A stretch of DNA of 64,000 nt from Enterobacter cloacae (GTDB taxonomy: Bacteria; Pseudomonadota; Gammaproteobacteria; Enterobacterales; Enterobacteriaceae), in NCBI RefSeq assembly GCF_013375935.1, contig NZ_CP056117.1, positions 372,001 to 436,000 on the forward strand, given 5' to 3'. The number at the start of each line of letters is the position of its first letter. Positions within the stretch are counted from its first letter, which is position 1. The notes under the pieces are model-generated. The model ran no database searches, had not been told where the DNA came from, and was given only the letters and a program-made list of their open reading frames with translations. Position numbers and translations under genes: made by a program. Shown here piece after piece: positions 8,430-17,447 of this stretch.

Positions 8430-9383
8430 ATGACCCCGATTGCCGTTACCCTGCTGACCGGTTTTCTCGGCGCCGGTAAAACCACCCTGCTGCGCCACAT
8501 TCTGAACGAGCAGCACGGCTTTAAAATCGCCGTCATTGAGAACGAGTTCGGCGAAGTCTCCGTTGACGACCAGCTGATTGGCGATCGCGCCACCCAGATC
8601 AAAACCCTGACCAACGGCTGCATCTGCTGCACCCGCTCCAGCGAGCTGGAAAACGCCCTGCTGGACCTGCTCGACAGCCGCGATCGCGGTGAAATCGACT
8701 TTGACCGTCTGGTGATCGAGTGCACCGGCATGGCCGACCCTGGCCCGATCGTTCAGACCTTTTTCTCCCACGATATTCTTTGCCAGCGCTACCTGCTGGA
8801 CGGCGTCATCGCCCTGGTTGATGCGGCCCACGCCGACGAGCAGATGAACCAGTTCACCATCGCCCAGTCCCAGGTGGGCTACGCCGACCGCATCCTGCTG
8901 ACCAAAACCGACGTGGCGGGCGAAAGCGTTAAGCTGCGCGAGCGCCTGACGCGCATTAACTCCCGCGCGCCGATTTTCACCGTGACGCACGGCGATATCG
9001 ACCTGTCCCGGCTGTTCAACACTAACGGCTTTATGCTGGAAGAGAATATCACCGCGAAACCGCGCTTCCACTTTATGTCCGACAAGCAAAACGACGTGGC
9101 GTCGATTGTGGTGGAGCTGGACTACCCGGTAGATATCGGCGAGGTCTCCCGCGTGATGGAGAACCTGCTGCTGTCGTTTGCGGATAAGCTGCTGCGCTAT
9201 AAGGGCATGCTGTGGATCGACGGCGAACCAAACCGCCTGCTGTTCCAGGGCGTGCAGCGCCTCTACAGCGCCGACTGGGACCGCCCGTGGGGCGAGGAAA
9301 CGCCGCACAGCGTGATGGTGTTTATCGGTATCCAGCTGCCGGAAGAAGAAATTCGGGCGGCGTTTGCGGGGCTGAAGAAATAA
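8430..9383 (+). CDS. yjiA: YjiA, COG0523 GTPase / zinc-binding metallochaperone-like
   Basis: This is a 317-residue G3E-family GTPase. The P-loop GFLGAGKTT is at residues 11-19, the metal-binding motif GCICC at 63-67, and a guanine-specificity TKTD lies in LLTKTDVAG. A C-terminal CobW-like domain contains WIDGEPNRLLFQGVQ. AAAGGAGAG at 8418-8425 fixes the start at 8430 rather than an earlier in-frame ATG inside yjiX. E. coli YjiA binds zinc and other divalent metals and hydrolyses GTP slowly; its physiological target is unknown. It forms a conserved trio with btsT and yjiX. Confidence 0.94.
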   Translation: MTPIAVTLLTGFLGAGKTTLLRHILNEQHGFKIAVIENEFGEVSVDDQLIGDRATQIKTLTNGCICCTRSSELENALLDLLDSRDRGEIDFDRLVIECTGMADPGPIVQTFFSHDILCQRYLLDGVIALVDAAHADEQMNQFTIAQSQVGYADRILLTKTDVAGESVKLRERLTRINSRAPIFTVTHGDIDLSRLFNTNGFMLEENITAKPRFHFMSDKQNDVASIVVELDYPVDIGEVSRVMENLLLSFADKLLRYKGMLWIDGEPNRLLFQGVQRLYSADWDRPWGEETPHSVMVFIGIQLPEEEIRAAFAGLKK

Positions 9384-9415
9384 CCTCTCCGTTTAACTAC
9401 GCGCACCGAACAATC

Positions 9416-9448
9416 CCCTCTCCCTTTGGGAGAGGGTTAGGGTGAGGG
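9416..9448. repeat. GGGAGAGGG inverted-repeat element, copy 2
   Basis: CCCTCTCCC-TTT-GGGAGAGGG (9416-9436) is followed by TTAGGGTGAGGG. It lies between the convergent yjiA and the phytase-like gene and nearly repeats copy 1 at 8129. Confidence 0.7.
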
Positions 9449-9461
9449 GTAAGAGATAAAC

Positions 9462-10820
9462 TTATTTCAACGCCTCCGGCAGCGTCACAATCCACAACTC
9501 GCTTTCTGATTCCGGTTTCTTCAGCGGCTTCACGCTGAGCGTGGTTTCCACCGGCTTATCATCCAGCGTCAGCGCACCCTGCGCGTTCACCCGATAATCC
9601 TTGAGCTTCTTGCCCTCGACCGGCTTTTGCATCGCCACCTTCACGCCAAAGTCGTTATCATTCGCCACCGCCAGCGTTTTACCGTCAATCAGCGCCAGCC
9701 CTTCGGCCTTTTCCTGCTGCCAGCCCAGCGCGCGCAGGTCGACCACCTGCGTTTTTTTAGCAAGCGTAATGCCGCGCTGCGCCAGCGTTTTCGCGTCATC
9801 AAACTCCGGGTACTCGCCCGGCCTGTCGAACGCCGTCAGGTCGCTCGCGTTGCGCAAATCGACCCTGTAAATGAGGTTGCGCATCGCGTCGTTTTTATCT
9901 TCGCCCTGTTCAATCAGCAGGACAGAGTGGTCATCCAGCGCCACGATGTCGCCAATTTTGGCGTCGCTGTTCTTACCGTAAACGTCACTGTCGACGGGGT
10001 AGCCGTACATCGCGGTTTTGCCGGTCGCCGGATCGAAGCTCACCAGACGCGTAAACAGCGCCTGCTTTTTGCTCTTACCGTCGATATCCAGCGTGCTTTG
10101 CACGGCGGCGATAATACGTCCGTCCGGCATCCGGGTTAGCCCTTCAAAGCCCCGGTTTGCCTGACGCCATTTGATAACGTTGGGCAAACCGCCCGCAATG
10201 GATTTCTCCCCTTCAGCCGCCTGCGGGCCGTGGATCGCCAGAATTTTACCCTTGCTGTCAACGTTGATCAGGAACGGGCCGTACTCGTCGCACAGCCAGT
10301 AACCGCCCTTCCCGTCCGGCGTGATGCCTTCCGTATCCAGCCCGCGGTTGTCGCCCTTGAGCACCTTTAAAGCGTCGCTGAACGCCACTTCGTTGGTCGA
10401 GCCAATCACGCCGTTTTCCAGCGGCAGGCCGTTAATCTCGCCTTTATCGTCATGCAGCGGGCGCGCATCCACGGCCTCCGCTTTGCCGTTTTGCACGCGA
10501 ATCGTCATCAGCATCGGGGCGAAATCCGGCGTCACGAAGATCTTGGCGTCGTTTTTCCCCACCTTTGGCGAATCCGCATTGGGACCGCGGTCGGTGACGG
10601 TCGCGAAGGTCAGGGTATCGCCCTGCCTGCCGGTAAACAGCAAGCCAGAGCCAATCCCCACCGGAAGCCCGTTCGGAAACGCGCCGGCAAACGCACCGCT
10701 GTATTTTACGTGCGAGCCGTCGGGAAAGCTGACCACGTAGCGCTCAGCGGTTGGCTGTGCCGCCAGGCCAGAGAAAGAGAGCGCACAGCCGATAAGCACA
10801 GGAATGATTTTTCTTTTCAT
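9462..10820 (-). CDS. Secreted esterase-like activity of phytase family protein
   Basis: This 452-residue protein has a clear Sec signal peptide (MKRKIIPVLIGCALSFSGLA, cleavage near AQP), so it is periplasmic or secreted. The mature part matches the phytase-like beta-propeller family (esterase-like activity of phytase). It has repeating blade motifs: TVTDRGPNAD, GLDTEGITPDGKGGYWLCDE with the acidic YGPFL stretch, GFEGLTRMPDGRIIAAVQST and KAEGLALIDGKTLAVANDND. The substrate is unknown. ATG 10820 is favoured over 10835 because GGATG precedes it at a suitable distance. It stands alone, convergent with yjiA. Confidence 0.82.
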   Translation of the reverse strand: MKRKIIPVLIGCALSFSGLAAQPTAERYVVSFPDGSHVKYSGAFAGAFPNGLPVGIGSGLLFTGRQGDTLTFATVTDRGPNADSPKVGKNDAKIFVTPDFAPMLMTIRVQNGKAEAVDARPLHDDKGEINGLPLENGVIGSTNEVAFSDALKVLKGDNRGLDTEGITPDGKGGYWLCDEYGPFLINVDSKGKILAIHGPQAAEGEKSIAGGLPNVIKWRQANRGFEGLTRMPDGRIIAAVQSTLDIDGKSKKQALFTRLVSFDPATGKTAMYGYPVDSDVYGKNSDAKIGDIVALDDHSVLLIEQGEDKNDAMRNLIYRVDLRNASDLTAFDRPGEYPEFDDAKTLAQRGITLAKKTQVVDLRALGWQQEKAEGLALIDGKTLAVANDNDFGVKVAMQKPVEGKKLKDYRVNAQGALTLDDKPVETTLSVKPLKKPESESELWIVTLPEALK

Positions 10821-10835
10821 ATTGTTAGCATCCAT

Positions 10836-11231
10836 AAAGTGAAGCCAACAACGTAATGAAGAAACGTGTCAGAAAAATGACATGGCGGGCGCACGGATCT
10901 GCCCGAAAGGGTGTATATCAATCACCAGAAATGTAAACCTCTGTCTTTATCTGTGACAGTTGAAATACTTTTGGAAATTATTAGAAACCCAATTAATTCA
11001 CCCTGAATGACTATTTGCGCCTCGTTCATTCACCGTTTAGCCAGAAATATAAACTGTACCTAAACGCGAATTTATTGCGCATTGACGACAGGCCAAACAA
11101 ACATTCATGCAACATTTAAGATTCAATAAATATATATAATCAGCATAAAACCGCGATATGCATCACATTTGCAGTCATAAACATCGCTTGTTAAGGTGCC
11201 CTCAGATTAATTTGATGACGAGGGCATACTC
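10836..11231. other. AT-rich intergenic region, divergent promoters
   Basis: About 400 bases separate the phytase-like gene from yfaZ. The stretch is markedly AT-rich (for example AATAAATATATATAATC near 11125-11141) and holds no credible gene. It must contain the divergent promoters; the right end forms the yfaZ leader hairpin. Confidence 0.6.
11197..11226 (+). promoter_or_regulatory. Leader hairpin covering the yfaZ ribosome site
   Basis: TGCCCTC (11197-11203) can pair with GAGGGCA (11220-11226), and the latter contains the ribosome site GAGGG. A similar arrangement (TAAGGTGsCCTCAG...ACGAGGkCA) precedes the LysE-family gene at 14412-14439. Such a hairpin could limit translation, but this is inference. 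Confidence 0.35.
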
Positions 11232-11777
11232 ATGAAAAAACTTAACGTTCTGATCCTTTCCGCACTGACCGCCGTATCAGGCTCCGCGCTGGCCATGGGC
11301 GGCAGCATCGAGCAGGGTAAAAACTTTACCAACCTGAACGTGGAAATGGGTAAATCCACCTCCGGTCTGTACACCGAAGGCAACTGGCTGAAAAACACCG
11401 ATGACGGCACCCAGACCGGCGGCGTGGGCGCAGGCTACAACGTCGAAGTCGGCCCGGTGATGCTGAACGCTGGCGCGAAGGCTATCTACATCGGCCCGAA
11501 AAAAGGCGATAACGGCGTGGCGTTCCCAGTCGGCGGCGGCGTGAACGTTGCTCTGACCGACAGCATCCGCGTGTTTGGTGAAGGTTACGTTGCGCCGGAC
11601 GGCCTGAACAACAGCGTGAAGAACTACGTTGAAGCCAACGGCGGCGTTAGCTGGACTCCGATCAAACCGGTAACGCTGAAGGTGGGCTACCGCCACGTGA
11701 GCGTTGACGGTAAAGACGGCCGTCCAAACCACACGCTGATCGACGGCGCCTACGTGGGCGGTGGAGTGAGCTTCTGA
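11232..11777 (+). CDS. yfaZ: YfaZ family outer-membrane protein
   Basis: This is a 181-residue protein with a signal peptide (MKKLNVLILSALTAVSGSALA) and a beta-rich mature part ending in aromatic F (GAYVGGGVSF), as expected for a small outer-membrane beta-barrel. It matches YfaZ across QGKNFTNLNVEMGKSTSGLY, TGGVGAGYNVEVGPVMLNAG and VKNYVEANGGVSWTPIKPVT. Function is unknown. The stop overlaps the start of the next lipoprotein gene (TGATG), so they form an operon. Confidence 0.88.
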   Translation: MKKLNVLILSALTAVSGSALAMGGSIEQGKNFTNLNVEMGKSTSGLYTEGNWLKNTDDGTQTGGVGAGYNVEVGPVMLNAGAKAIYIGPKKGDNGVAFPVGGGVNVALTDSIRVFGEGYVAPDGLNNSVKNYVEANGGVSWTPIKPVTLKVGYRHVSVDGKDGRPNHTLIDGAYVGGGVSF

Positions 11778-12097
11778 TGAAACCCCGCATAGCCGCGCTT
11801 TGTGTTTTAAGCATCACGGTCATGCTTGCCGGTTGTGTCCAGTACAAATGGGTTAAGCCAGGCGTCAGTGATGCTGAGATGAATAAGAAGCTCACGGAAT
11901 GCGAAGCGCAGGCGCTTATCGATCTGCCCCCGGATAACGTCGTGACCGGTTCAAGCTCGGAAAAAACGGACAAGAAGCATAAGAAAAAGGATGTTTCAAC
12001 GAGCTACATGGTGGAAGACGCGAATGAATATCGCCGGGATACGCTCGTTGACAGCTGCATGTTCAAAAGCGGCTGGGACAAGATTGAAGTGCAATAA
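11777..12097 (+). CDS. Small lipoprotein of unknown function
   Basis: This 106-residue protein has a lipoprotein signal peptide with lipobox LAGC (lipidated Cys20, next residue Val, so probably sorted to the outer membrane). The mature part has a short lysine-rich stretch (SSEKTDKKHKKKD) and two further cysteines. I do not recognise a named family. The start codon overlaps the yfaZ stop, indicating translational coupling and suggesting an envelope role together with YfaZ. A strong terminator follows. Confidence 0.75.
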   Translation: MKPRIAALCVLSITVMLAGCVQYKWVKPGVSDAEMNKKLTECEAQALIDLPPDNVVTGSSSEKTDKKHKKKDVSTSYMVEDANEYRRDTLVDSCMFKSGWDKIEVQ

Positions 12098-12105
12098 ATT
12101 TCCTG

Positions 12106-12136
12106 AAAAAAACCTGCCGGATGGCAGGTTTTTTTA
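12106..12136. terminator. Bidirectional Rho-independent terminator
   Basis: AACCTGCC (12111-12118) pairs with GGCAGGTT (12123-12130), flanked by A6 on the left and T7 on the right. It can end both the yfaZ operon (plus) and the convergent aldehyde dehydrogenase gene (minus). Confidence 0.88.
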
Positions 12137-12144
12137 TTACCGCG

Positions 12145-13515
12145 TTACTTGCGCACCACCACCAGCTTCTGGTTCACAAACTCTTTGATCCCCAGATCCG
12201 ACAGCTCGCGTCCGTAGCCGGAACGCTTCACGCCGCCGAACGGCAGCTCGGGCGCGGTGTCGGTGAGCCAGTTGATGTAGACCATCCCCGTCTCAATGCG
12301 CGACGCCATCTTCTTCGCCCGCTCGATGTCCTGGCTGAATACCGCCCCGCCCAGACCGTAGTGGGAGTCGTTCGCCAGGGCGACCGCCTCGTCGTCATTT
12401 TTCACCACATAGATCTGCGCCACCGGGCCGAAGAACTCTTCGAAATACGCCGGGTTGTCGCGCGAGATGTGGGTCAGGATCGTTGGTTCGAAGAAGCTCC
12501 CGTCGCCCTGTACCGGCCTGCCGCCGTAGTGCAGCGTCGCCCCGTTTTTCACCGCTTCGTCGACCTGTTTGGTCAGCGTTTCAAGCGCGTCTTTAGACGA
12601 TAGCGGCCCCAGCGTGGTGCTTTCATCCAGCGGATCGCCTATCTTCACCTGCTTAAACGCCTCGGTGAATTTGCTCAGGAACGCGTCGGCAATGTTTTCG
12701 TGCAGGATAAAGCGCTTCGCCGCGGTACAGACCTGTCCGGCATTGTTGAGCCGCGCGCTAACGCCTGTCTTCACGGCTTTCTCCAGGTCGGCATCGTCCA
12801 GCACCACGAACACGTCGTTACCGCCCAGTTCGAGGGTCGATTTTTTAATGTGCTTTGCTGCCTGCGCTGCCACCACGCTCCCCGCTTTTTCGGAACCCGT
12901 GAGCGCCGCCCCCTGTACGCGATCGTCGGCGATAATGTTTGCCACCTGCTCAGACGAGATAAACAGGTTGGTCCACGCCCCTTCCGGCGCGCCCGCTTCA
13001 CGCACCAGCTGCGCAAAGGTCTCGGCACAGTGCGGTACGATGCTGGCGTGCTTGGCCAGAACCGGGTTACCCGCCGCCAGGTTTGGCGCCAGAACGCGCA
13101 TCAGCTGGTAATACGGGAAGTTCCACGGCTCGACGGCCATCACCACACCGATGGGGTGATGTTCAACCCACGCTTCCCCGAGTTCGGACTGGTACTTCAC
13201 CGGGGCAAGGAACTGCTTCGCGTTGTCGGCATAGTAGCGGGCGATTTGCGCGCACAGCTTCACCTCGCCACGGCTTTGTTCGATGAGCTTACCCATCTCC
13301 TGGCTGGCAATCTTCGCCAGATCCTCCGCGCGCTCGTCAATCAGATCGGCCAGCTTATGCAGCACCGGCAGACGCTGGCTTATATCGCCCTTCGCCCAGT
13401 CGGAGTGATAGAGCGCATCGGCTGCCTTCAGCGCCGCCTCAACGTCAGCGTCAGTGTGGGAGGGATATTCTTTGACGAGCTGGTTAGTGGCAGGATTTAC
13501 TGTCTGGTAAGCCAT
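12145..13515 (-). CDS. NAD(P)-dependent aldehyde dehydrogenase, succinate-semialdehyde type (Sad/YneI-like)
   Basis: This is a 456-residue aldehyde dehydrogenase. The catalytic pattern is complete: EPWNFPYYQLMR with the oxyanion Asn, LTGSEKAG in the cofactor fold, the general base in TLELGGND, the nucleophilic Cys in NNAGQVCTAAKRF and the EEFFGPV motif. Length and sequence resemble Sad (YneI) succinate-semialdehyde dehydrogenase rather than GabD. Start 13515 has AAGGAG upstream; the longer upstream frame has no support. A divergent AraC-type gene lies 138 bases away and is the likely regulator. HpaI of the hpa operon makes succinic semialdehyde, so a link is possible but unproven. Confidence 0.85.
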   Translation of the reverse strand: MAYQTVNPATNQLVKEYPSHTDADVEAALKAADALYHSDWAKGDISQRLPVLHKLADLIDERAEDLAKIASQEMGKLIEQSRGEVKLCAQIARYYADNAKQFLAPVKYQSELGEAWVEHHPIGVVMAVEPWNFPYYQLMRVLAPNLAAGNPVLAKHASIVPHCAETFAQLVREAGAPEGAWTNLFISSEQVANIIADDRVQGAALTGSEKAGSVVAAQAAKHIKKSTLELGGNDVFVVLDDADLEKAVKTGVSARLNNAGQVCTAAKRFILHENIADAFLSKFTEAFKQVKIGDPLDESTTLGPLSSKDALETLTKQVDEAVKNGATLHYGGRPVQGDGSFFEPTILTHISRDNPAYFEEFFGPVAQIYVVKNDDEAVALANDSHYGLGGAVFSQDIERAKKMASRIETGMVYINWLTDTAPELPFGGVKRSGYGRELSDLGIKEFVNQKLVVVRK

Positions 13516-13622
13516 ATCGAATCTCCTTGTTTTACCGCTTAGGGTTTTAAGCGTAGTCAAAATGACTGGCGATGGAGGTAAAGTTGGGTATATACGGAGG
13601 GTTCTTAGTGGGGCACGGGCAT

Positions 13623-13639
13623 GGTATAAAAAACATACC
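13623..13639. promoter_or_regulatory. GGTAT-N7-ATACC inverted repeat in the divergent promoter
   Basis: GGTAT (13623-13627) and ATACC (13635-13639) flank seven bases just upstream of the AraC-type gene. The position between divergent genes suits an operator; the regulator is inferred only. Confidence 0.3.
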
Positions 13640-13653
13640 CGACAGGAGCGCCT

Positions 13654-14406
13654 ATGACCCATACCCGACACGTCCGCCAGAACTTTAACCGCATCTCGGG
13701 CCTTGAGCTGCGCAGCACGTGGCAGAGCACCGTGGCGTATAAACGCCATTGTCATCCCCAGCTCTCGATTGGTGCGATAGTGGAAGGCCAGACCTGCTGC
13801 GTGTGTCATGGCAGAGAGTACATCCTTCATCCCGGGGACCTCATTGCGATCCCAGCCTATGCGCCGCACAGCTGCAATCCCGTCGCCGGGCAACCGCGCA
13901 GCTACCATATGCTCTATATCGACACGGACTTTCCGCTGGCAGAACAGGTCATTCGCGACCGCACGCTATTTGCGCTTTACCTGAACGTTGTTGAGAACAT
14001 GTCGGCTAATTCCCTGAACGCGCTGATTTCTGCCCTTCCGCGCTGCGCCAGCCGCACGGGTGAGCTACGTTCAACCAGCCAGCACGTTCAGCAGGCTTTG
14101 CTTTCCGACCTTGCCGCACCGCCCTCGCTTGATGACCTTGCCCAACGCTTCTCGCTCCGCAAGGAGACGCTGATCCGCACCTTCAGGCAGGACACCGGCC
14201 TGACGCCGGGCAGCTTTCTCAACATTTCCCGCGTGGAGTACGCCAAAGCGCGGCTGCGCGCCGGGGACGATATCGCCGACGTTAGCTATCAGAGCGGCTT
14301 TGCAGACCAGAGCCATTTCCACAAGACCTTCGTCAGCTATACCGCCGCCACGCCGCGCCAGTACGCCACGGGCCGATCAATATCAGACAATAATCAGGAT
14401 AAGTAA
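13654..14406 (+). CDS. AraC family transcriptional regulator
   Basis: This is a 250-residue regulator with an N-terminal cupin (YKRHCHPQLSIGAIVEGQT; HPGDLIAIPAYAPHSCNP) and a C-terminal AraC helix-turn-helix pair (DDLAQRFSLRKETLIRTFRQ, then IADVSYQSGFADQSHFHKTF). AGGAGCG at 13644-13650 marks the start. It is divergent from the aldehyde dehydrogenase and 38 bases upstream of a LysE-type exporter; related cupin-AraC/LysE pairs are common. It probably controls one or both. Ligand unknown. Confidence 0.85.
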   Translation: MTHTRHVRQNFNRISGLELRSTWQSTVAYKRHCHPQLSIGAIVEGQTCCVCHGREYILHPGDLIAIPAYAPHSCNPVAGQPRSYHMLYIDTDFPLAEQVIRDRTLFALYLNVVENMSANSLNALISALPRCASRTGELRSTSQHVQQALLSDLAAPPSLDDLAQRFSLRKETLIRTFRQDTGLTPGSFLNISRVEYAKARLRAGDDIADVSYQSGFADQSHFHKTFVSYTAATPRQYATGRSISDNNQDK

Positions 14407-14411
14407 CATCG

Positions 14412-14439
14412 TAAGGTGGCCTCAGTTAATGCAACGAGG
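14412..14439 (+). promoter_or_regulatory. Leader hairpin covering the LysE-gene ribosome site
   Basis: GTGGCCTC can pair with GAGGTCAC (one G-U pair) across about 12 bases, hiding GAGG just before ATG 14445. The layout and sequence resemble the yfaZ leader at 11197-11226. Confidence 0.35.
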
Positions 14440-14444
14440 TCACT

Positions 14445-15098
14445 ATGGAAACGTTCTTCCCTTCCGCTTTTTTCGCCCTGGCGCTGGCGCATTTTGTTGC
14501 CCTGCTAAGCCCGGGTCCCGATTTTTTCCTGCTGGTGGGCTACGCGGCGCGCTACCGGCTGCGCGGCAGCGCTGGACTGTGCTTCGGCATCGCCGCGGGC
14601 AACGGGGTGTATATCCTGCTGGTGATTATCGGCTGGAGCGCGCTGCGCCAGTTTACGTGGCTGTTTACCCTTATCGAGCTTTGCGGGGCGCTGTACCTGC
14701 TGTGGATAGGCTCGCACCTGGTACGCAGCCGCCCGCAAGCGCTGGCGCTGAATGAAACCCATCAGCGCTTTCCCTCGCTGCGCAAGCAGATCCTGCTGGG
14801 GCTCGGCTCGGCGCTGTTAAATCCAAAGAACGCCCTGTTCTATCTGGCGCTGATGACGGCGCTGCTGGGGCCGAACGTCACGCTGCTTCAGCAGTCGACC
14901 TGCGGCGTCTGGATGGTGATGGTGGTGCTGGCATGGGATCTGGCGCTGGTGTCGCTGATGGGGCTACCCGCGGTGCAGCAGAAGCTCAGCCGCTCGCTGT
15001 GGCTGATTGAGCGCACGGCAGGGGTGGTGCTGATGGCGTTTGGCGGGTGGGTGCTGTGGCGGTTTTTGCACTTTCCCCCCGTCTCCCTCTATCCTTAA
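14445..15098 (+). CDS. LysE/RhtB family exporter
   Basis: This 217-residue inner-membrane protein has about six hydrophobic segments and the family signature ALLSPGPDFFLLVGYAARY near residue 22, plus LGSALLNPKNALFYLALMT in the middle. The family exports amino acids or similar small solutes; the substrate cannot be read from sequence. It follows an AraC-type regulator and is followed after only 3 bases by yjiN. Its leader can form a hairpin over the ribosome site. Confidence 0.85.
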   Translation: METFFPSAFFALALAHFVALLSPGPDFFLLVGYAARYRLRGSAGLCFGIAAGNGVYILLVIIGWSALRQFTWLFTLIELCGALYLLWIGSHLVRSRPQALALNETHQRFPSLRKQILLGLGSALLNPKNALFYLALMTALLGPNVTLLQQSTCGVWMVMVVLAWDLALVSLMGLPAVQQKLSRSLWLIERTAGVVLMAFGGWVLWRFLHFPPVSLYP

Positions 15099-15101
15099 CC
15101 C

Positions 15102-16374
15102 ATGGAAAAAATAGCTGAACTCAAACGCGCCAAGCTGCTGGCGCTGTCGCTGCTGCTGATTGCCGTCGCGGCGTTTATCACCACCCTCTTCCTGCCGCAA
15201 ACCTTCTGGGTGCGCGGCGTGAAGGCCATTGCCGAGGCGGCGATGGTCGGCGCGCTGGCGGACTGGTTCGCGGTTGTCGCGCTGTTTCGCCGGGTGCCCA
15301 TTCCGTTTATCTCGCGCCATACGGCGATTATTCCGCGCAATAAGGACCGTATCGGCGATAACCTCGGCCAGTTCGTGCAGGAGAAGTTTCTGGATACCCA
15401 GTCGCTGGTGGCGTTGATCCGCCGCTATGAACCAGCAAAAATGATCGGCACCTGGTTCAGCCAGCCGGATAACGCGCAGCGCGTGGGGCAGCATCTGGTG
15501 CAGGTGATGAGCGGTTTTCTGGAACTGACCGACGACGGGCGCATTCAGCGCCTGCTCAAGCGCGCGGTGCATAAGGCTATCGACAAGGTCGATTTAACCG
15601 AGACCAGCGCCGTCATGCTGGAGAGCATGACCAAAAACAACCGCCATCAGGTGCTGCTGGACGCCATCATTAACCGGCTGATTACCCTGATCCAGCGGGA
15701 AAGCACGCGGGAATTTATTTCCGACCAGATCGTCCACTGGCTTAAGACCGAGCATCCGCGCAAGGCGATAGTGCTGCCCACCGAGTGGCTGGGCGACCAG
15801 AGCGCCGAGATGGTGTCAAACGCGGTAAATACCCTGCTGGACGACATCAGCCACGATCGCACGCACCAGATCCGTCAGGCGTTCGACCGCGCCACCATCA
15901 GGCTCATCGACAATCTGAAAAACGATCCGGAGATGACGGCAAAAGCCGAAAACATTAAGCACTACCTGAAAAATGACGAGGCCTTTAACCGCTATCTGGG
16001 GGGAGATGTGGGCCGACCTGCGCCAGTGGCTGAAAAATGACATGCAGAGCGACGACTCACGCGTGAAGCAGCGCATCGCCAGCGCCGGGCTGTGGTTTGG
16101 CGAAACGCTGACCAACGACGCCAGCCTGCGCGCGTCCCTGAACGAACATCTGGAGCAGGCCGCGCACCGCGTGGCGCCGGATTTCGCCGCGTTCCTGACG
16201 CGACATATCAGCGACACGGTGAAAAGCTGGGACGCCAAAGATATGTCGCGTCAGATTGAGCTCAACATCGGTAAAGATCTTCAGTTCATTCGCGTTAACG
16301 GCACCCTGGTGGGCGGAACGATTGGTCTGATCCTGTTTCTGCTCTCGCAGCTGCCCGCCGTGCTGGGGCATTAA
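15102..16374 (+). pseudogene. yjiN: yjiN, DUF445 membrane protein, frameshifted
   Basis: The gene encodes YjiN, a DUF445 family inner-membrane protein with N- and C-terminal hydrophobic segments ([38 protein letters not shown]). The reading frame is intact to about residue 300 ([11 protein letters not shown]). A run of six G at 15998-16003 then throws it into another frame, which stops at 16040. The expected continuation [18 protein letters not shown] is in the +1 frame to 16374; five G would restore a single protein of about 423 residues, close to E. coli YjiN. It is either a recent inactivation or a homopolymer sequencing error. Start is ATG 15102, 3 bases after the exporter stop. The 3' end overlaps the convergent gene by 4 bases. 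Confidence 0.85.
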
Positions 16375-17447
16375 TCCGCTTTTGGCGGCGCGATAACGTA
16401 GCGCGTCGCCTCGAAGCGGTTGAGGATCAGGTGCACCAGAAAGACCATCGTCAGCGTGACCACCAGCGCGAAGGTGACGGAGGTGATGCGGTACAGATCG
16501 CTGAACACCAGGTCGCTGTCCGGGTGCATGTTCTGCCCGAACATAATGCCGATGGTGGTAATACTGGCGAAGCCCACCCCGGCACCCACCTTCTCCATCA
16601 CGTGCAGACGCGCGCCAAAGGCCAGCCCAAGGCCAATCAGCGGCATCATCAGCAGCATGTGGCTGCTGTGATCGTACAGAATAAGCTGGACGACAAGGAT
16701 ATAAAGACACCCCAGCACCACGCCAACCACGCGCCAGATGGAGCTGATCACCGAGCCGCGATAGTGCATCGGGAACAGGATCAGAATGCCCGCCATCAGC
16801 GCCGACAGGGAATCGCTTAAATCGCTAATCTGAAACACCACGAAAATCAGCGTCGCCACGGTGCCGGAGAGCAGCGACTCGTGGCGCACGCGGGCGTCGT
16901 TTTTCTCGATCAGCGGCGGCGGCTTGCGCGGCTCAACGTCCGGCAGCAGGTAATTCATCAGCGCGCTCAGGCACACCGCCATCACGCTCGCTTCAATGTT
17001 GGAGAATAAAAGCGTGTGCCAGCTGGTCGTGGGATAGCTCATAAAGTTGAGCATCACGCTCTGGCACACCACCCCCATCGAACCGAACAGGAACAGCGGC
17101 CCCTTGCTCATAAAGCGAAACCGCATCACGTACAGGGCAAATACCACCAGCGTCATGATGACCGGCCACTGCGACAGATAGCCGATGATAAGCACCATCT
17201 CCACGCAGTTTAGCGAAGCGCTGAACACAAACTGCTTCGCCACGTGGCGGTTAAACACCGGCACCAGCGACAGCAGCATGATCGGATAAACCACAAAAAA
17301 CACGCCGTAGCTGGTGTTGTAAAAGCTCGACACGCTGAGCGCAATCATCCCGGCAAAGACGATGCGCAGGGTCTGGCGAAAGTCGTTTGCCGTGTAGACG
17401 ATGTTGCCGTGCGGGGTAAAGACCCGCGCCAGAGTGCTAATAGACAT
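16371..17447 (-). CDS. DUF2955 family membrane protein, efflux partner
   Basis: This 358-residue inner-membrane protein has about ten hydrophobic segments in two halves ([40 protein letters not shown]), resembling the DUF2955/fusaric-acid-resistance-like family. It overlaps the upstream HlyD-type adaptor gene by 11 bases, and a MarR regulator precedes both. The expected role is the membrane component of an efflux pump for aromatic or other toxic compounds; the substrate is not visible. It appears intact even though its adaptor gene carries an in-frame stop. Confidence 0.8.
   Translation of the reverse strand: MSISTLARVFTPHGNIVYTANDFRQTLRIVFAGMIALSVSSFYNTSYGVFFVVYPIMLLSLVPVFNRHVAKQFVFSASLNCVEMVLIIGYLSQWPVIMTLVVFALYVMRFRFMSKGPLFLFGSMGVVCQSVMLNFMSYPTTSWHTLLFSNIEASVMAVCLSALMNYLLPDVEPRKPPPLIEKNDARVRHESLLSGTVATLIFVVFQISDLSDSLSALMAGILILFPMHYRGSVISSIWRVVGVVLGCLYILVVQLILYDHSSHMLLMMPLIGLGLAFGARLHVMEKVGAGVGFASITTIGIMFGQNMHPDSDLVFSDLYRITSVTFALVVTLTMVFLVHLILNRFEATRYVIAPPKAD

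Noticed and set aside
13516-13908. N-terminal extension of the aldehyde dehydrogenase to 587 residues
   Set aside because: The extension overlaps the AraC-type gene, lacks a ribosome site and has no homology; AAGGAG marks the start at 13515.
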